Assembly: GCF_029867415.1 (NCBI RefSeq)
Contig: NC_081183.1
Span: forward strand, 66,910,336-66,974,335
Direction: 5' to 3'
Origin: Vicia villosa
Taxonomy: Eukaryota; Streptophyta; Magnoliopsida; Fabales; Fabaceae
DNA length: 64,000 nucleotides
The notes under the pieces are model-generated. The model ran no database searches. It saw only the letters and a program-made list of their open reading frames with translations, and had not been told where the DNA came from. Below are positions 9,156-20,526 of this stretch, one piece after another. A program made the position numbers and the translations under genes. The first letter of the stretch is position 1. Every line of letters starts with the position of its first letter.

Positions 9156-10995
9156 TGTAACACCCCATATTTTCCTTAATTAATTTAAATTGGAATTTAA
9201 TTATTTATTAAAATTATTTGGCATTTGACTGAATTTAATTGAAGAATTATGGAAAAAGGAGTTATTAGGCTTGGTGTTGTGATTAGTAAGAGAGGGGTGC
9301 TAAGTGATAGGCCTATACTAAGTGGATTTTATTCTTTCATAAAATAGAGAAGTTGAGAAAAGAAGAAAAATAGAAGCAAAACAGGAGAAAGGAGAATACG
9401 TGAAAGAGGAGCAGAAGAGGAAGAGGACCAACCAAGAATTCTTGATTAAGGTAAGGGGGACTCTCCGATTAGCATCTCTTATCGTATTTTAGATGATAAT
9501 ACTGATTAGGAATATTATTTAGGTCAACTGGATTGTATGTTTAGGTTTTGGGGTTTTGGGAGATTTAGGTTGTTTTTATTGAATTGATGTAATTGATGAA
9601 TTGATGAATGGTTTTGGTGTTAGATGACCTCTAAAATGTGTTATAACTGTAGTATATTATGTTAATTGATGATATTTTGGTGTGGGAACTGTTGTGGTGC
9701 GATTAGATTGAGATTGGGAGAGGAAAGATGTCAAAAAGCGCAGAAAAATTCGGCATAAAAGCAGCATGCGTCAACCTATAGTTTCCTAAAAGACCAGCAT
9801 GAATCGACTCATGGGTCGACCTGAGCAAACCCAAGGGGGATAGGAATTTCTGTGCGTCGATCTGAAGAAGTTGTGAGCATGAACAAATTTTCCGAAGGTC
9901 ATAACTTTCAAACCGTATGTCCGTTTTTAGTGCCGTTTTGAGCATGATGAACCTTATGAGATAACCTATATGTTTAAATGATGAAATGAGGTGTAACTTT
10001 CAATTAAATTGGAATCATGAGTTTATTGTTTGATGAATGATGTAGTGTGTTTATATGTGATGAGATGTGTTAATACATGTTATGTTTGAAGCAATAATCA
10101 TGTGATGATTTATGAGTTGTATGATGATGATGATGATTTATGAGTTGTATGATGAAGCAATAAGCATGCTTGATAATGATAATGATGATGATGGTAAGAG
10201 ATGAGACGATGATGTTCATCGGATCGACGATGTTATAAGTATGTTGTATATGTTTGCATTCATTCATAATCATACATTTGAGGGCTGAATCCGAACGATT
10301 TGTGGATTCAGCAAAGGGCATAATTCCCATTGTGAGGAATTTGGGCTGGCAGGGCCGTATCTTGAAGATGTTGGATCGGTCGGTGGGTTATTCTCATTGA
10401 TGATGTTTGGTACCACATGCATAGTGTCAATTCATTCATATGCATGATTTTCATAACATGATTGAATGTGTTTCATTGTTATGAGTCAATTATGTGTTGG
10501 TTGTGTTCTTGTTGAATTGTCTGAGTGTGATACAATTGGGTGAATAATATAAATATGATGTGTTATTATTTACGATGCAATAATATTTTTTAATTGCAAT
10601 GAGACTCACCCTTACATGTTGTCATTTTCAGATTGAGGATAGCGGCTTTTAAGACCTGGTGAGGATTAGCTCATGAGTCAGTGCGTTTAGTTTAATGTTA
10701 AGTGTCATGCTGTGATATTGTAACACTGAGGAATGAGATGTTTTGAGTTTATGTTTATGACTCTATTTATTTTATTTGAGTTTTGGTGGTATATAGTTTT
10801 CTAAAGATGTTGAACTCTTCCGTATAACTGATTTCCCGCTGTGTTAACATGAGTAGTTATGAATTGTGTTGGATTTCCTCAATGAATGCATGACATAGAC
10901 GTATGATGTTTGTTTTAAATTTGAATTGTGGCACCCTTGTTTCATGTACTCTGAATAATTTATTTAATTGTCGCGGGGTTTAGAAGGGTGTTACA
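9156..10995 (+). repeat. 5' LTR of Tekay 1 (1840 bp)
   Basis: TGTAACACCCC...GGGTGTTACA. Recognisable parts: TATA-like TCATAAAATA at 9338-9347, a purine-rich leader, a splice-donor-like AAG/GTAAGG at 9450/9451, a GTCGAC-word cassette at about 9765-9870, a conserved block after it (CATAACTTTCAAACCGTATG at about 9900), TGATGA-rich stretches, and TTTTCAG ending at 10631. The rest is AT-rich and non-coding. Confidence 0.92.
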
Positions 10996-10999
10996 ATAG

Positions 11000-11011
11000 T
11001 GGTATCAGAGC
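11000..11011 (+). promoter_or_regulatory. Primer-binding site, initiator-Met tRNA (Tekay 1)
   Basis: TGGTATCAGAGC four bases after the 5' LTR. It is complementary to the 3' end of initiator Met tRNA. Confidence 0.93.
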
Positions 11012-11129
11012 AGAGTCGGTCATCGTGACCAGAGTCTTGTGTCAGTCTTCCTTGTGTATGCGACTAGTGCGGGTTAAACATTATCGATACTTTTGTTCTG
11101 ACTAAATTGTTTGTGTTTTAAGTAGAGAA

Positions 11130-12078
11130 ATGGCTGGAAGAGGTGGGAGAAACGACGATGCAATTGCTGAGGCCTTGGGCATGATTGCTGGTATGCTGGG
11201 AGGAAACCCCAATGGAGCTGGGATTGGAGCTGACAGGCAATTGGGAAATTTTCAGAGGAACAACCCTCCCTTGTTCAAGGGAACTCATGATTCAGAAGGT
11301 GCTCTGAAGTGGCTGAAGGAGATCGAAAGGATTTTTCAGAGTCATTGATTGTGTTGAGGACCTGAAAGTGAGGTATGGAAATCACATGTTGTCGGAAGAA
11401 GCTGATGACTGGTGGGTTACTATGAGAGCTGAGCTGGACGCTGATGGTATAGCTATTACTTGGGCTATATTCAAGAGGGAATTTCAGAGGAAGTACTTTC
11501 CTGAAGATGGCCGGGGAAGGAAATGGATTGGGTTTCTGGAGCTGAGACAAGGTGATATGACAGTTCCTGAGTACGCTGCCAAGTTTGTAGAGTTGGCGAA
11601 GTATTACACTCCGTACCACAATGACGAGGCTGGTGAGTTCTCGAAATGCATCAAATTCGAGAAAGGTCTCCGTGATGAGATTAAGCAAGGTATCATATAT
11701 CAGAGGATTCGACGGTTTGCTGACTTAGTTGACTATAGTAGGATATTTGAGGAAGATAATATCAAGATGAAGTCATCTCACTCTCGCGAGTTAGTTGACA
11801 TAAAAGGTAAGAAGCATATGGATAGAGGTAAGCCATATGGTAAAGGTAAAGTTGTTGACTGGAAGAAGCCTAGTGGGGGAGACTCCAGTGCTCTTGTCAG
11901 ATGCTACAACTGTGGCGAGGTTGGACACCGTAAAAATGAATGCAAGCCTGATCAGAAGAAATGCTTCAAGTGTGACAAAGTGGGCCATGTTGCTGCTGAT
12001 TATAAGAAGAAGGTTATGACTTGCTACAACTGTGGTGAAGAGGGTCACATTAGCCCACAGTGTCCTAAGTCAAAGTAG
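11130..12078 (+). pseudogene. Gag of Tekay 1
   Basis: Start ATG at 11130 (MAGRGGRNDDAIAEALGM), then a capsid region (NPPLFKGTHDSEGALKWLKE, LSEEADDWWVTMRAELDADG, FPEDGRGRKWIGFLELRQGD). Three zinc knuckles follow near the C-terminus: CYNCGEVGHRKNEC, CFKCDKVGHVAADY (last Cys lost) and CYNCGEEGHISPQC. An extra T in a T-run at about 11335 shifts the frame after residue about 70; the rest continues at 11368. A TAG at 12076-12078 separates gag from pol, where Tekay 2 reads through with Lys. Confidence 0.88.
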
Positions 12079-15000
12079 AACTAATCTGGAGGAAAGGTTT
12101 TTGCTTTGTCTGGGTCGGAAACCACTCCTAACGACCGATTGATTAAAGGTACGTGTTTCATTTATGGCACACCTTTAGTTGCAATTATATATACTGGGGC
12201 AACTCATTCTTTTATTTCATTGGATTGTGCTAAGAAATTGAGCTTAGAAATATCTGACATTAATGGAAGTATGGTTATTGACACTCCTGCGTCGGGTTCA
12301 CTAACTACTTCGTCTGCTTGTTTGAGTTGTCCGGTCGATATTTTTGGTAGAGAATTCGGAACGGACTTAGTGTATCTTCCGTTGAAACAACACTATGTAA
12401 TCCTAAGAATGAACTAGTTGGAATTCAACCGCGTTCATATCAACTACTTTACGAAGACGGTGTTATTCCCCGAGACTATTAATGCGGACGATCTGACTAT
12501 GACTACTAGACAAGTGAAGGAGGCAGTTAAGAACGGTGCAATAATGTATATGTTGTTTGCGTTGATGAAATCGAAAGAGAAGATGGTGAGTAGTGAACTA
12601 CCAGTAGTACGAGACTTTCCAGAAGTTTTTCTAGAAGATGTGAACGAGTTACCACCGGAAAGAGAGGTAGAGTTTGCTATTGAATTAGTTCCAGGAACTA
12701 GTCCAGTGTCAATGACACCATATCGTATGTCACCATCTGAGTTGGTCGAATTGAAGAAAAAATTCGAAGAGTTGCTTGAAAAGAAATTCATTCAACCGAG
12801 TGTTTCTCCGTGGGGTGCGCCGGTATTGTTGGTAAAGAAGAAAGAGGGCTCTATGAGACTGTGTGTAGATTACTGATAATTAAACAAAGTTACTATCAAG
12901 AATCGGTATCCATTGCCGAGGATTGATGATTTAATGGATCAGCTAGTTGGAGCGTGCGTATTTAGTAAGATTGATCTGAGGTGTGGGTATCACCAAATTT
13001 GAGTGAAGGAGGACGATATTCAGAAGACGGCATTAAGAACGAGGTATGGTCATTACGAGTATTTGGTAATGCCGTTTGGGGTTACTAATGCACCTGGTGT
13101 TTTCATGGAATATATGAATAGGATCTTCCATCCTTATCTTGATAAATTTGTGGTAGTATTTATAGATGATATTCTGATATATTCTAAGAACGAAGAAGAG
13201 CATGCGGAACACGTCAGAATTGTGTTAGAGCTGTTGAAAGAAAAGAAACTTTTCGCCAAATTGTCAAAGTGTGAGTTTTGGTTGGATGAAGTTAGTTTTC
13301 TTGGACATGTGATTTCTAAGAGTGGTATTGCTGTTGATCCTACGAAGATAGAAGCGGTGTCTCAGTGGGAAGCTCTGAAATTAGTGTCGGAAATTCGTAG
13401 TTTTCTTGGTCTTACAGGTTACTATAGAAAGTTTATAGAAGGATTTTTAAAGTAAGCATTGCCGTTAACTACATTGATGAGGAAGGGTCAAGCGTTTATC
13501 TGGGATTCATAATTTGAAGAAGGGTTCCAAGAGTCGAAGAAGAGGTTGACTAGCGCTCCTATCTTGATTTTGCCGAATCCGACAGAATCATTTGTGGTAT
13601 ACTGTGACGCATCACTGATGGGTTTAGGTTGTGTATTGATGCAGAATCAACAAGTGGTCGCTTATGCGTCGAGGCAACTCAAAGTGCATGAGAGGAATTA
13701 TCCGACTCATGATTTAGAGTTAGCAGCTGTGGTTTTTGTTTTAAAGTTGTGGCGACATTATTTGTATGGTTCGAGATTCGAAGTGTTTAGTAATCATAAG
13801 TGTATGAAGTATCTCTTTGATAAGAAGAAGCTTAATACGAGGCAGAGAAGGTGGCTAGAATTCCTTAAAGATTATGATTTTGGTTTGAATTACCATCCAG
13901 GTAAGGCAAACGTGGTTGCTGATGCGTTGAGCAGGAAGTCCTTGCATATGTCTATGCTAATGGTGAAAGAATTGGACTTAATTAAGCAGTTTAGAGATTT
14001 TAGTTTGGTATGTGTAGGCACTTCTAATAGTGTTAAATTGGATATGTTAAAGCTGTCTAGCGGTATCCTTGAAGAGATCAGAGAGGGTAAGAAAGTTGAT
14101 GTCGAATTGATCGATAAGTTGACTTTGATTAATCAAGGAAAAGGCGGTGAATTCAGAATTGACGAGAATGGTATAATGAGGTTTGGTGATAGAGTCTGTG
14201 TTCCTGATGTTGCTAAACTCCGAAAGAATATTTTGGAAGAAGGACACCGTAGTGGATTGAGCATTCATCCTGGTGCTACCAAGATGTATCATAACTTGAA
14301 TAAGTTGTTTCGATGGCCTGGAATGAAGAAGGAAATTGCAGAGTTTGTTTATTCTTGTTTGACATGCCAGAAGTCAAAAGTTGAACATCAAAAGCCATCT
14401 GGGTTTATGCAACCACTGTTCATTCCTGAATGGAAGTGGGATAACATATCAATGGACTTTGTTTCGGGTTTGCCGAGAACTGTTAGGAATTGGGAGGCTA
14501 TCTGGGTGGTTGTGGACAGGTTGATGAAATCTGCACATTTCATACCGGTAAGAATGGATTATCCGATGGAGAAGTTGGCTCAATTGTATATTGAAAAGAT
14601 AGTTAGTCTGCACGATATTCCTTCAAGTATCGTGTCTGACAGAGATCTGAGATTTACGTGTATGTTCTGGGAAGGTTTGCAGACGGATTTGGACACTGAG
14701 TTGAGATTGAGTTCTGCTTATCATCTGCAGACTGACGGACAAACTGAAAGGACGACTCAATCGTTAGAAGATTTGTTGCGTGCTTGTGTGTTAGAGAAAG
14801 GTGGTACGTGGGACAATTATTTACCGTTGATTGAGTTTACCTACAACAATAGTTATCATTCGAGCATTGGTATGGCTCTGTTTGAGGCTTTGTATGGTAG
14901 GAGATGTAGGACGCCGTTGTGTTGGTACGAATCTGGTGAGAGTGTTGTGATCGGGCCAGAAATTGTACAACAAACTACAGAAAAGATTAAGATGATTCAG

Positions 15001-15492
15001 GAGAAAATTAAAGCTTCTCACAGTCGTCAGAAGAGTTATCACGACAAGAGAAGGAAGACACTTGAGTTTCAAGAGGGAGATTGTGTATTTATGAGAGTTA
15101 CTCCTATGACGGGTATTGGTCGAGCGTTGAAGTCAAAGAAGTTGACATCGTGTTTCATTGGTCCGTTTCAGATTTCTGAAAGAGTATGGGAAGTAGCCTA
15201 TCGTATTGCTTTACTGCTGATGCTTGCAAATTTGCATGATGTATTTCATGTGTCTCAGTTGAGGAAATACATTGTGAATCTGTCCCATGTGATCCAAGTA
15301 GACGATGTACAGGTGAAAGACAACTTGACGGTTGAGGCTTTACCTGTGAGGATTGAAGATCGAAAGCTGAAGCAATCACGTGGCAAAGAGATAGCTTTGG
15401 TCAGAGTAGCTTGGGGAGGACCGGCTGATGGAAATGTTACCTGGGAGCTGGAAAGCCAGATGAAAGACTCTTATCTGGAACTCTTTACTTGA
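12079..15492 (+). pseudogene. Pol of Tekay 1: protease, RT, RNase H, integrase, chromodomain-like tail
   Basis: One frame from 12106 to 15492 broken by stops at 12415, 12874, about 13000, 13453 and about 13510. Protease: IIYTGATHSFISLDCAKKL, with the catalytic Asp changed to Tyr. [26 protein letters not shown] and the catalytic FIDDILIYS. RNase [35 protein letters not shown] and HPGKANVVADALSRKS. Integrase: CLTCQKSK zinc finger, MDFVSGLP and SDRDLRF (catalytic Asp residues), [17 protein letters not shown] (Glu). The last about 60 residues (EDRKLKQSRGKEIALVRVAW...VTWELESQM) are the chromodomain-like tail. Confidence 0.9.
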
Positions 15493-15515
15493 GGTATGTT
15501 TTCGAGTATGAAAAC

Positions 15516-15534
15516 TCTTTTAGCGGGGGAGAGT
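15516..15534 (+). promoter_or_regulatory. Polypurine tract (Tekay 1)
   Basis: TTTTAGCGGGGGAGAGT immediately before the 3' LTR. The same tract, AGTGGGGGAGAG, precedes the 3' LTR of Tekay 2. Confidence 0.85.
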
Positions 15535-17377
15535 TGTTACACCCCATATTTTCCATAATTAATTTAAATTGGAATTTAACTATTTATTGGAATTATTTGG
15601 CATTTGACTGGATTTACTTGAGGATTTTGGAAAAAGGAGTTATTGGGCTTGGTGTTGTGATTAGTAAGAGAGGGGTGCTAAGTGATAGACCTATACTAAG
15701 TGGATTTTATTCTTTCATAAAATAGAGAAGTTGAGAAAAGAAGAAAAATAGAAGCAAAAGAGGAGAAAGGGGAATACGTAAAAGAGGAGCAGAAGAGGAA
15801 GAGGACCAACCAATAATTCTTGAATAAGGTAAGGGGGGACTCTCCGATTAGCATCTCTTATCGTATTTTAGATGATAATACTGATTAGGAATATTACTTA
15901 GGTCAATTGGATTGTATGTTTAGGTTTTGGGGTTTTGGGAGATTTTGGTTGTTTTTATTGAATTGATGTAATTGATGAATTGATGAATGGTTTTGGTGTT
16001 AGATGACCTCTAAAATGTGTTATAACTGTAGTATATTATGTTAATTGATGATATTTTGGTGTGGGAACTGTTGTGGTGCGATTAGATTGAGATTGGGAGA
16101 GGAAAGATGTCAAAAATCGAAGAAAAATTCTGCATAAACGCAGCATGCGTCGACCTATGAAACTCATGCGTCGACCTATAGGTTCCCAAAAGACCAACAT
16201 GAGTCGACTCATGGGTCGACCTGAAGAAGTTGTGAGTCGACTCACAGCATTCAAATTTTTTACAAATTTTCTAAAGGTCATAACTTTCAAACCATATGTC
16301 CGTTTTTAGTGTCGTTTTGAGCATGTTGAACCTTACGAGATAGCCTATGTGTTTAAATGATGAAATGAGGTGTAAATTTCAATTAAATTGGAATCATGAG
16401 TTTATTGTTTGATGAATGATGTAGTGTGTTTATATGTGATGAGATGTGTTAATACATGCTATGTTTGAAGCAATAATCATATGATGATTTATGAGTTGTA
16501 TGATGATGACAATTGGATGGTATTTGAATGATGCTAATATATATTTAAGCATGCTTGATAATGATGATGATGATGGTAAGAGATGAGACGATGATGTTCA
16601 TCGGATCGACGATGTTATAAGTATGTTGTATATGTTTGCATTCATTCATAATCATACGTTTGAGGGCTGAACACGAACGTTGTGTGGATTCAGCGAAGGG
16701 CATAATTCCCATTATGTGGAATTTGTGCTGAGAGGCCGTATCTTGAAGATGTTGGATCGGTCGGTGGGTTATTCCCATTGATGTTGTTTGGTACCACATG
16801 CATTGTGTCAGTTCATTCATATGCATGATTTTCATAACATGATTGAATGTGTTTCAGTGTTATGAATCGATGATGTGTTGGTTGTGTTCTTGTTGAATTG
16901 TCTGAGTGTGATATAATTGGGTGAATAATATAAATATGATGTGTTATTATTTACGATGCAATAATATTTGTTAATTGCAATGAGACTCACCCTTACATGT
17001 TGTCATTTTCAGATTGAGGATAGCGGCTTTTAAGACTTGGTGAGGATTAGCTCATGAGTTAGTGTGTTTAGTTTAGCGTCAGGTGTCATGCTCTGATATT
17101 GTAACACTAGGGAATGAGATGTTTTGAGTTTATGTTTATGACTCTATTTATTTTATTTGAGTTTTGGTGGTATATAGCTTTAAAAAGATGTTGAACTATT
17201 CCGTATAACTTATTTTCCGCTGTGTTAACATGAGTAGTTATGAATTGTGTTGGATTTCCTCGGTGAATGCATGACATAGACGTATGATGTTTGTTTTTCA
17301 ATCTGAATTGTGGCACCCTTGTTTCATGTACTCAGAATAATTTATTTAATTGCTGCGGGGCTTAGAAGGGTGTTACA
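15535..17377 (+). repeat. 3' LTR of Tekay 1 (1843 bp)
   Basis: TGTTACACC...GTGTTACA. It is colinear with the 5' LTR apart from scattered substitutions, which are dense in the first 120 bp. Donor-like AAG/GTAAGG is at 15829 and TTTTCAG ends at 17012. The GTCGAC cassette (about 16140-16250) has a different arrangement from the 5' copy: it gains a repeat of CATGCGTCGACCTATGA and lacks a segment present in the 5' LTR. Confidence 0.92.
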
Positions 17378-18023
17378 ATAATGTTTCAAGAAAGCATCAG
17401 CAAGCTCTCCCCAAGTACGAATATGAGTCCGTTCAAGTTGCATGTACAATTCTAATAGAGCCCCAGTAAGCAATTAAATAAATGGATAAGCCATGGCTCG
17501 TTGTCAGTAAGAAATGGATAAGCCATGGCTCGTTGTCAGCATGAGCCGCCATCTTGCGGCAATAAGAAAGGGGATGAGTCTCTAGGCATGTGACACCTTT
17601 GTATTTGTCGAAGTCGGGCACTTTGAACTTCGGAGGAATGACAATCCCAGGAACTAGGCTCAAAGCAGCAGTATTGAAGCTAGAAGTCTTGGCAACCTCA
17701 ATGGCCTTGAGACACTCCTCAAGAGCACGATACATTCTATCCGTTTCAGTCAGATCAACAGTAAGATCTTGATGAAGGTCAATAACATTGTGATGATCGT
17801 CCATCACTTTAGGAACACCCTCAACTGGAACCTCCACAGTTTTCGCCCCCCCATTAGTAGAAGTGGTCGGAGCATCCTTGGTAAGTTTAACGATGCTCTG
17901 TCTGAGCTCCTCCTGCCTCTGAATAATAGCATGGAGAGTCTCCAAGAGTTGGTTCATCCTCTCCCCCATAGTGTCCGTGTCCTTATAAAGTCCAGCCTGA
18001 TTCTGTTCAAGATGGTCCACCAT
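17378..18023 (-). pseudogene. Gag N-terminal part of Ogre-like element A
   Basis: Minus-strand start at 18023 (MVDHLEQNQAGLYKDTDTMG), a Leu/Gln-rich helical segment, an acidic linker, then PPKFKVPDFDKYKGVTC and YCRKMAAHADNEPWLIHFL, which is the capsid start of Tat elements. The frame shifts at about 17510, after which MQLERTHIRTWGELADAFL is readable down to the insertion site. It continues at 9155. A short direct repeat near 17505-17540 (ATGGATAAGCCATGGCTCGT twice) is a small duplication that helps break the frame. Confidence 0.85.
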
Positions 18024-18523
18024 TCTCCTCTGATTTCTCCTTGTACGATACGGATGTAGGGAAGTTAGTTTCGTTGATGAAGGAAAAATCTGTTGAAAGG
18101 GACCCTAATTAGTTTTTGAAACGGAACCCTGAAATGCGATATGATAGTATGAATGTGTGAGTGCATGTGTGCATATAATGTGATGTGCCATTTTCAGAGT
18201 ATCCAATTTTTTTTTATTATCGATCAAGAATAAATAACAACGTGATATAAGACAAGCATCAAGAAAAAAACAAAAGACTCGTTTTTTCATTCATAATAAA
18301 CTTTTAAACTTGGGCAAGCCCATACCCAAGCAAGATAGTTCGATACAAGAAAATAGAGGCCTCATCCAACAATTCTGGTGGTGATCCTGAAATACAGACT
18401 CAAACATTATTCCATATCTGTATAAAATAATGGCTCTCCCTGTTTGAAGTGCTCGTCGCTCCATTTCTTGATCTCTTCAAACAACTTCTTGGTTTGTTCT
18501 CGGTTGCTCCCTTTGACGAAACT
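18024..18523 (-). other. Spacer between ORF1 and gag of element A
   Basis: About 500 bp, AT-rich, with no significant open frame. Its position between ORF1 and gag is that of the ORF1-gag spacer in Ogre. Nothing else is recognised. Confidence 0.5.
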
Positions 18524-18991
18524 CTAGATCACCACGTCTTTTCGAAAAAGTTGTCCATCTAACTTCTTGCATTGGGCTATTAGGCCCTCACATTCTTTGC
18601 ATTCTGGAAGAGGATTTTTCTCAAGTGTACTTTCCATCCCCGGTATCTGATTTTCGAGCCTTGCATTCTCTTCTGTTACTCGGGACATGCGAAGGTGGCT
18701 CCCTTTGAGTTGAGTCTCAACTGCTATCCTTTGGGTCGTCTCTACTTCCAGCTTCTTTTTCAGACTCTTCACCTTAGCCCTAGCTTCTTTCTCTATCTTG
18801 AGTTTGTAAGCTTTCAAATCTTCCTTGTACTCTCGCTTGAGCCTCTCTTCTGCTTCTTTTATGGCCTTTTCCATGATCTTCTGGTGATCCTCAACAAAAA
18901 CAGCAGTAAGCCTTTCACCCCTTTCAGTTCTAGTCCTCTTTTGAACCCTGGAAGATTCTCCTTTTAGCATCTTGACCTAATGTGCCAATTC
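18524..18991 (-). pseudogene. ORF1 C-terminal coiled-coil fragment (Ogre-like element A)
   Basis: 148-aa minus-strand frame from 18970. Residues 25-125 form a charged coiled coil (EAEERLKREYKEDLKAYKLK and RIAVETQLKGSHLRMSRVTE), ending in a Cys-containing segment (LPECKECEGLIAQCKKLDGQ). This matches the kind of ORF1 seen only in Ogre-type elements; its function is unknown. Upstream, the frame continues past a TAG for a few codons and is then cut by the copia LTR at 18992. Confidence 0.75.
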
Positions 18992-20505
18992 TGTTAGACG
19001 ATAAGGTGGGTCTAGAGGGGGGTGAATAGACCACCGTTTTCAAATTTTACCGAATATTTGTGTTTAAAACTTTGTTACCTCAGAAACAAACAAATCGTCT
19101 AGAACGATCAAGCTATTGGATGCCGGGTATGCGTGAACAAAACCAAATGAAGAAATTAATGAAACAAAATTTTGCAATTTGACGTAATTACCAATTTGTT
19201 AATCTACACACAATATGTAATTACTCACAATCAACTATTTAACAAAAACTTAGCAAAAGTTGTATTTGGAATTTTATCAAACACTTGGTGAGCACTTTTC
19301 ACCAAGTTTCATCTTTTGATCAAATACGAATTTCACCATAAATAATTACTAAAAGATAAAGCGAAAACAAGAAAGAACGCAGTATTTGTTTAGGCAGTTC
19401 CCCTTGTCGTCCTCGCGTAGGATACGTCTGCCCCTAATTCCAAATGGAATTAGGATAATATGTATTGAATGCAAATTGTTTAACAAGAAAAGAGTTTACC
19501 AATCACCAACTACAATTATGCAGTAAAATTGAAACTAAACACTTCTCTCCCCTTAATTCAAGTAGAACCATGTGATTATCGACGATCTTGATGAATCTAG
19601 ACCCCGATCCTTCCTTCCCTATTCTCCAGTTGCTGCTAGCTTGTTGAGCGAATCACAAATCCCTCAAACCCTTAAGCACGGTTGGATAATTGTGAAGCGA
19701 AGCAATCGTCAAAAAACCCCAAATCACACTTGATCTTGGAGGACAAAACCCTAAGGTTTTATTCAAGAAAAACCCACGAACTCTCAACTCGATCAAGAAC
19801 CGAATCTACCGTCGAACATTATCAACTCACGTTCCTCACCATGATTGATAAAGATTGTTATGTGTGATTATCAATCGATGAGTGAAAGGTTGAAGATGAT
19901 GAGAGCGTTGTGTCAATTTTCACTTTTCTTGTTTACTATGAAATGATCAAAGAATGTATTTATATGTTCTCAAACACAAGGCACAAATAACATCGGCAAA
20001 AACCAATTTCTGGAGCGGTGAGTCGACCTCCCCCACTGAGAGAGTCGACCTGTGCTAAGTCTGGGCGCATACAACAAGTGTGTGTCGACATGAAGATGTT
20101 TATGTGTCGACCTCAAGGTCGACCAATGGTGACCCGAGGCTGCATCAAATTTGTCATGTGTCGACCTGAAAGAGGCCATGCATCGATGCATGCTGTTCTA
20201 TGAAGAATCACCAGATGAGTCGACTTGAGGGTCAACCTGTAGCTACCCAAGGCACACCCAAATTTACATGAGTCGACCTATAGGATGCATGAGTCGGCCT
20301 GAGTTTTCTAACTTTTCCATGAACTCTATTTTTAAGTCAGTGTGTCGACCTACATAGAGAGTGAGTCGACCTATTCCTGAATTATGTCCAAAATTTCCAT
20401 TTCGTGATGTTTCTTCTTGTTTCTTTTGTTGGCATGTTGACTTGTGGGTTCACCAATATTGAGTAGAAAGTTTTGTCATCGTTAATACTCATTGTTGCTC
20501 TCACA
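18992..20505 (-). repeat. 3' LTR of the copia element (1514 bp)
   Basis: On the plus strand it begins TGTTAGACGATAAGG and ends GCTCTCACA. A minus-strand TATAAATA box is at 19957-19964. Upstream of it (20018-20375) lies a cassette with about ten GTCGAC-type words. The region 19030-19900 holds the transcribed part and no coding frame. Confidence 0.85.
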
Positions 20506-20526
20506 TACCCCCCCCCCCTTTTTGAT
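20506..20526 (-). promoter_or_regulatory. Polypurine tract (copia element)
   Basis: On the minus strand, an A5-6 plus G10 run directly precedes the LTR start TGTGAGAGC, with TA between. It follows GCCATCATC, as in SIRE/Maximus. Confidence 0.8.

Larger units (their letters stand above)
9156..17377 (+). mobile_element. Tekay-type Ty3/gypsy chromovirus 1, nearly full length
   Basis: Both LTRs (9156-10995, 15535-17377), primer site, gag, pol and polypurine tract are present. It is inserted into the gag of element A at a 5-bp duplication, GTAAT (9151-9155) and ATAAT (17378-17382), with one mismatch. Across the joint, element A's gag reads directly from LADAFLKHY into YNTARAPS. A CHD-like tail at the C-terminus of pol and the IN-RNase H order place it in the chromovirus Tekay/Del group. 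Coding is broken by a frameshift in gag and several stops, so the copy is dead. Confidence 0.92.
3188..18991 (-). mobile_element. Ogre/Tat-like Ty3/gypsy element A, broken and interrupted
   Basis: Minus-strand order from the right: coiled-coil ORF1 (18991-18524), gag N-terminus (18023-17378), [Tekay insertion], gag C-terminus (9155-7847), protease (7816-6755), linker and RT N-terminus (6353-5797), [solo LTR], RT C-terminus (4384-3960), RNase H remains (3959-3188). A separate ORF1 upstream of gag is the hallmark of Ogre. Both insertions can be removed at target-site duplications so that conserved gag and RT blocks become continuous. The 5' end is cut by a copia LTR at 18992. The 3' end (integrase and LTR) is lost at 3188. 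Confidence 0.85.

Noticed and set aside
11791..12048. Antisense ORF under the Tekay 1 zinc knuckles
   Set aside because: Shadow of the gag frame with no family resemblance.
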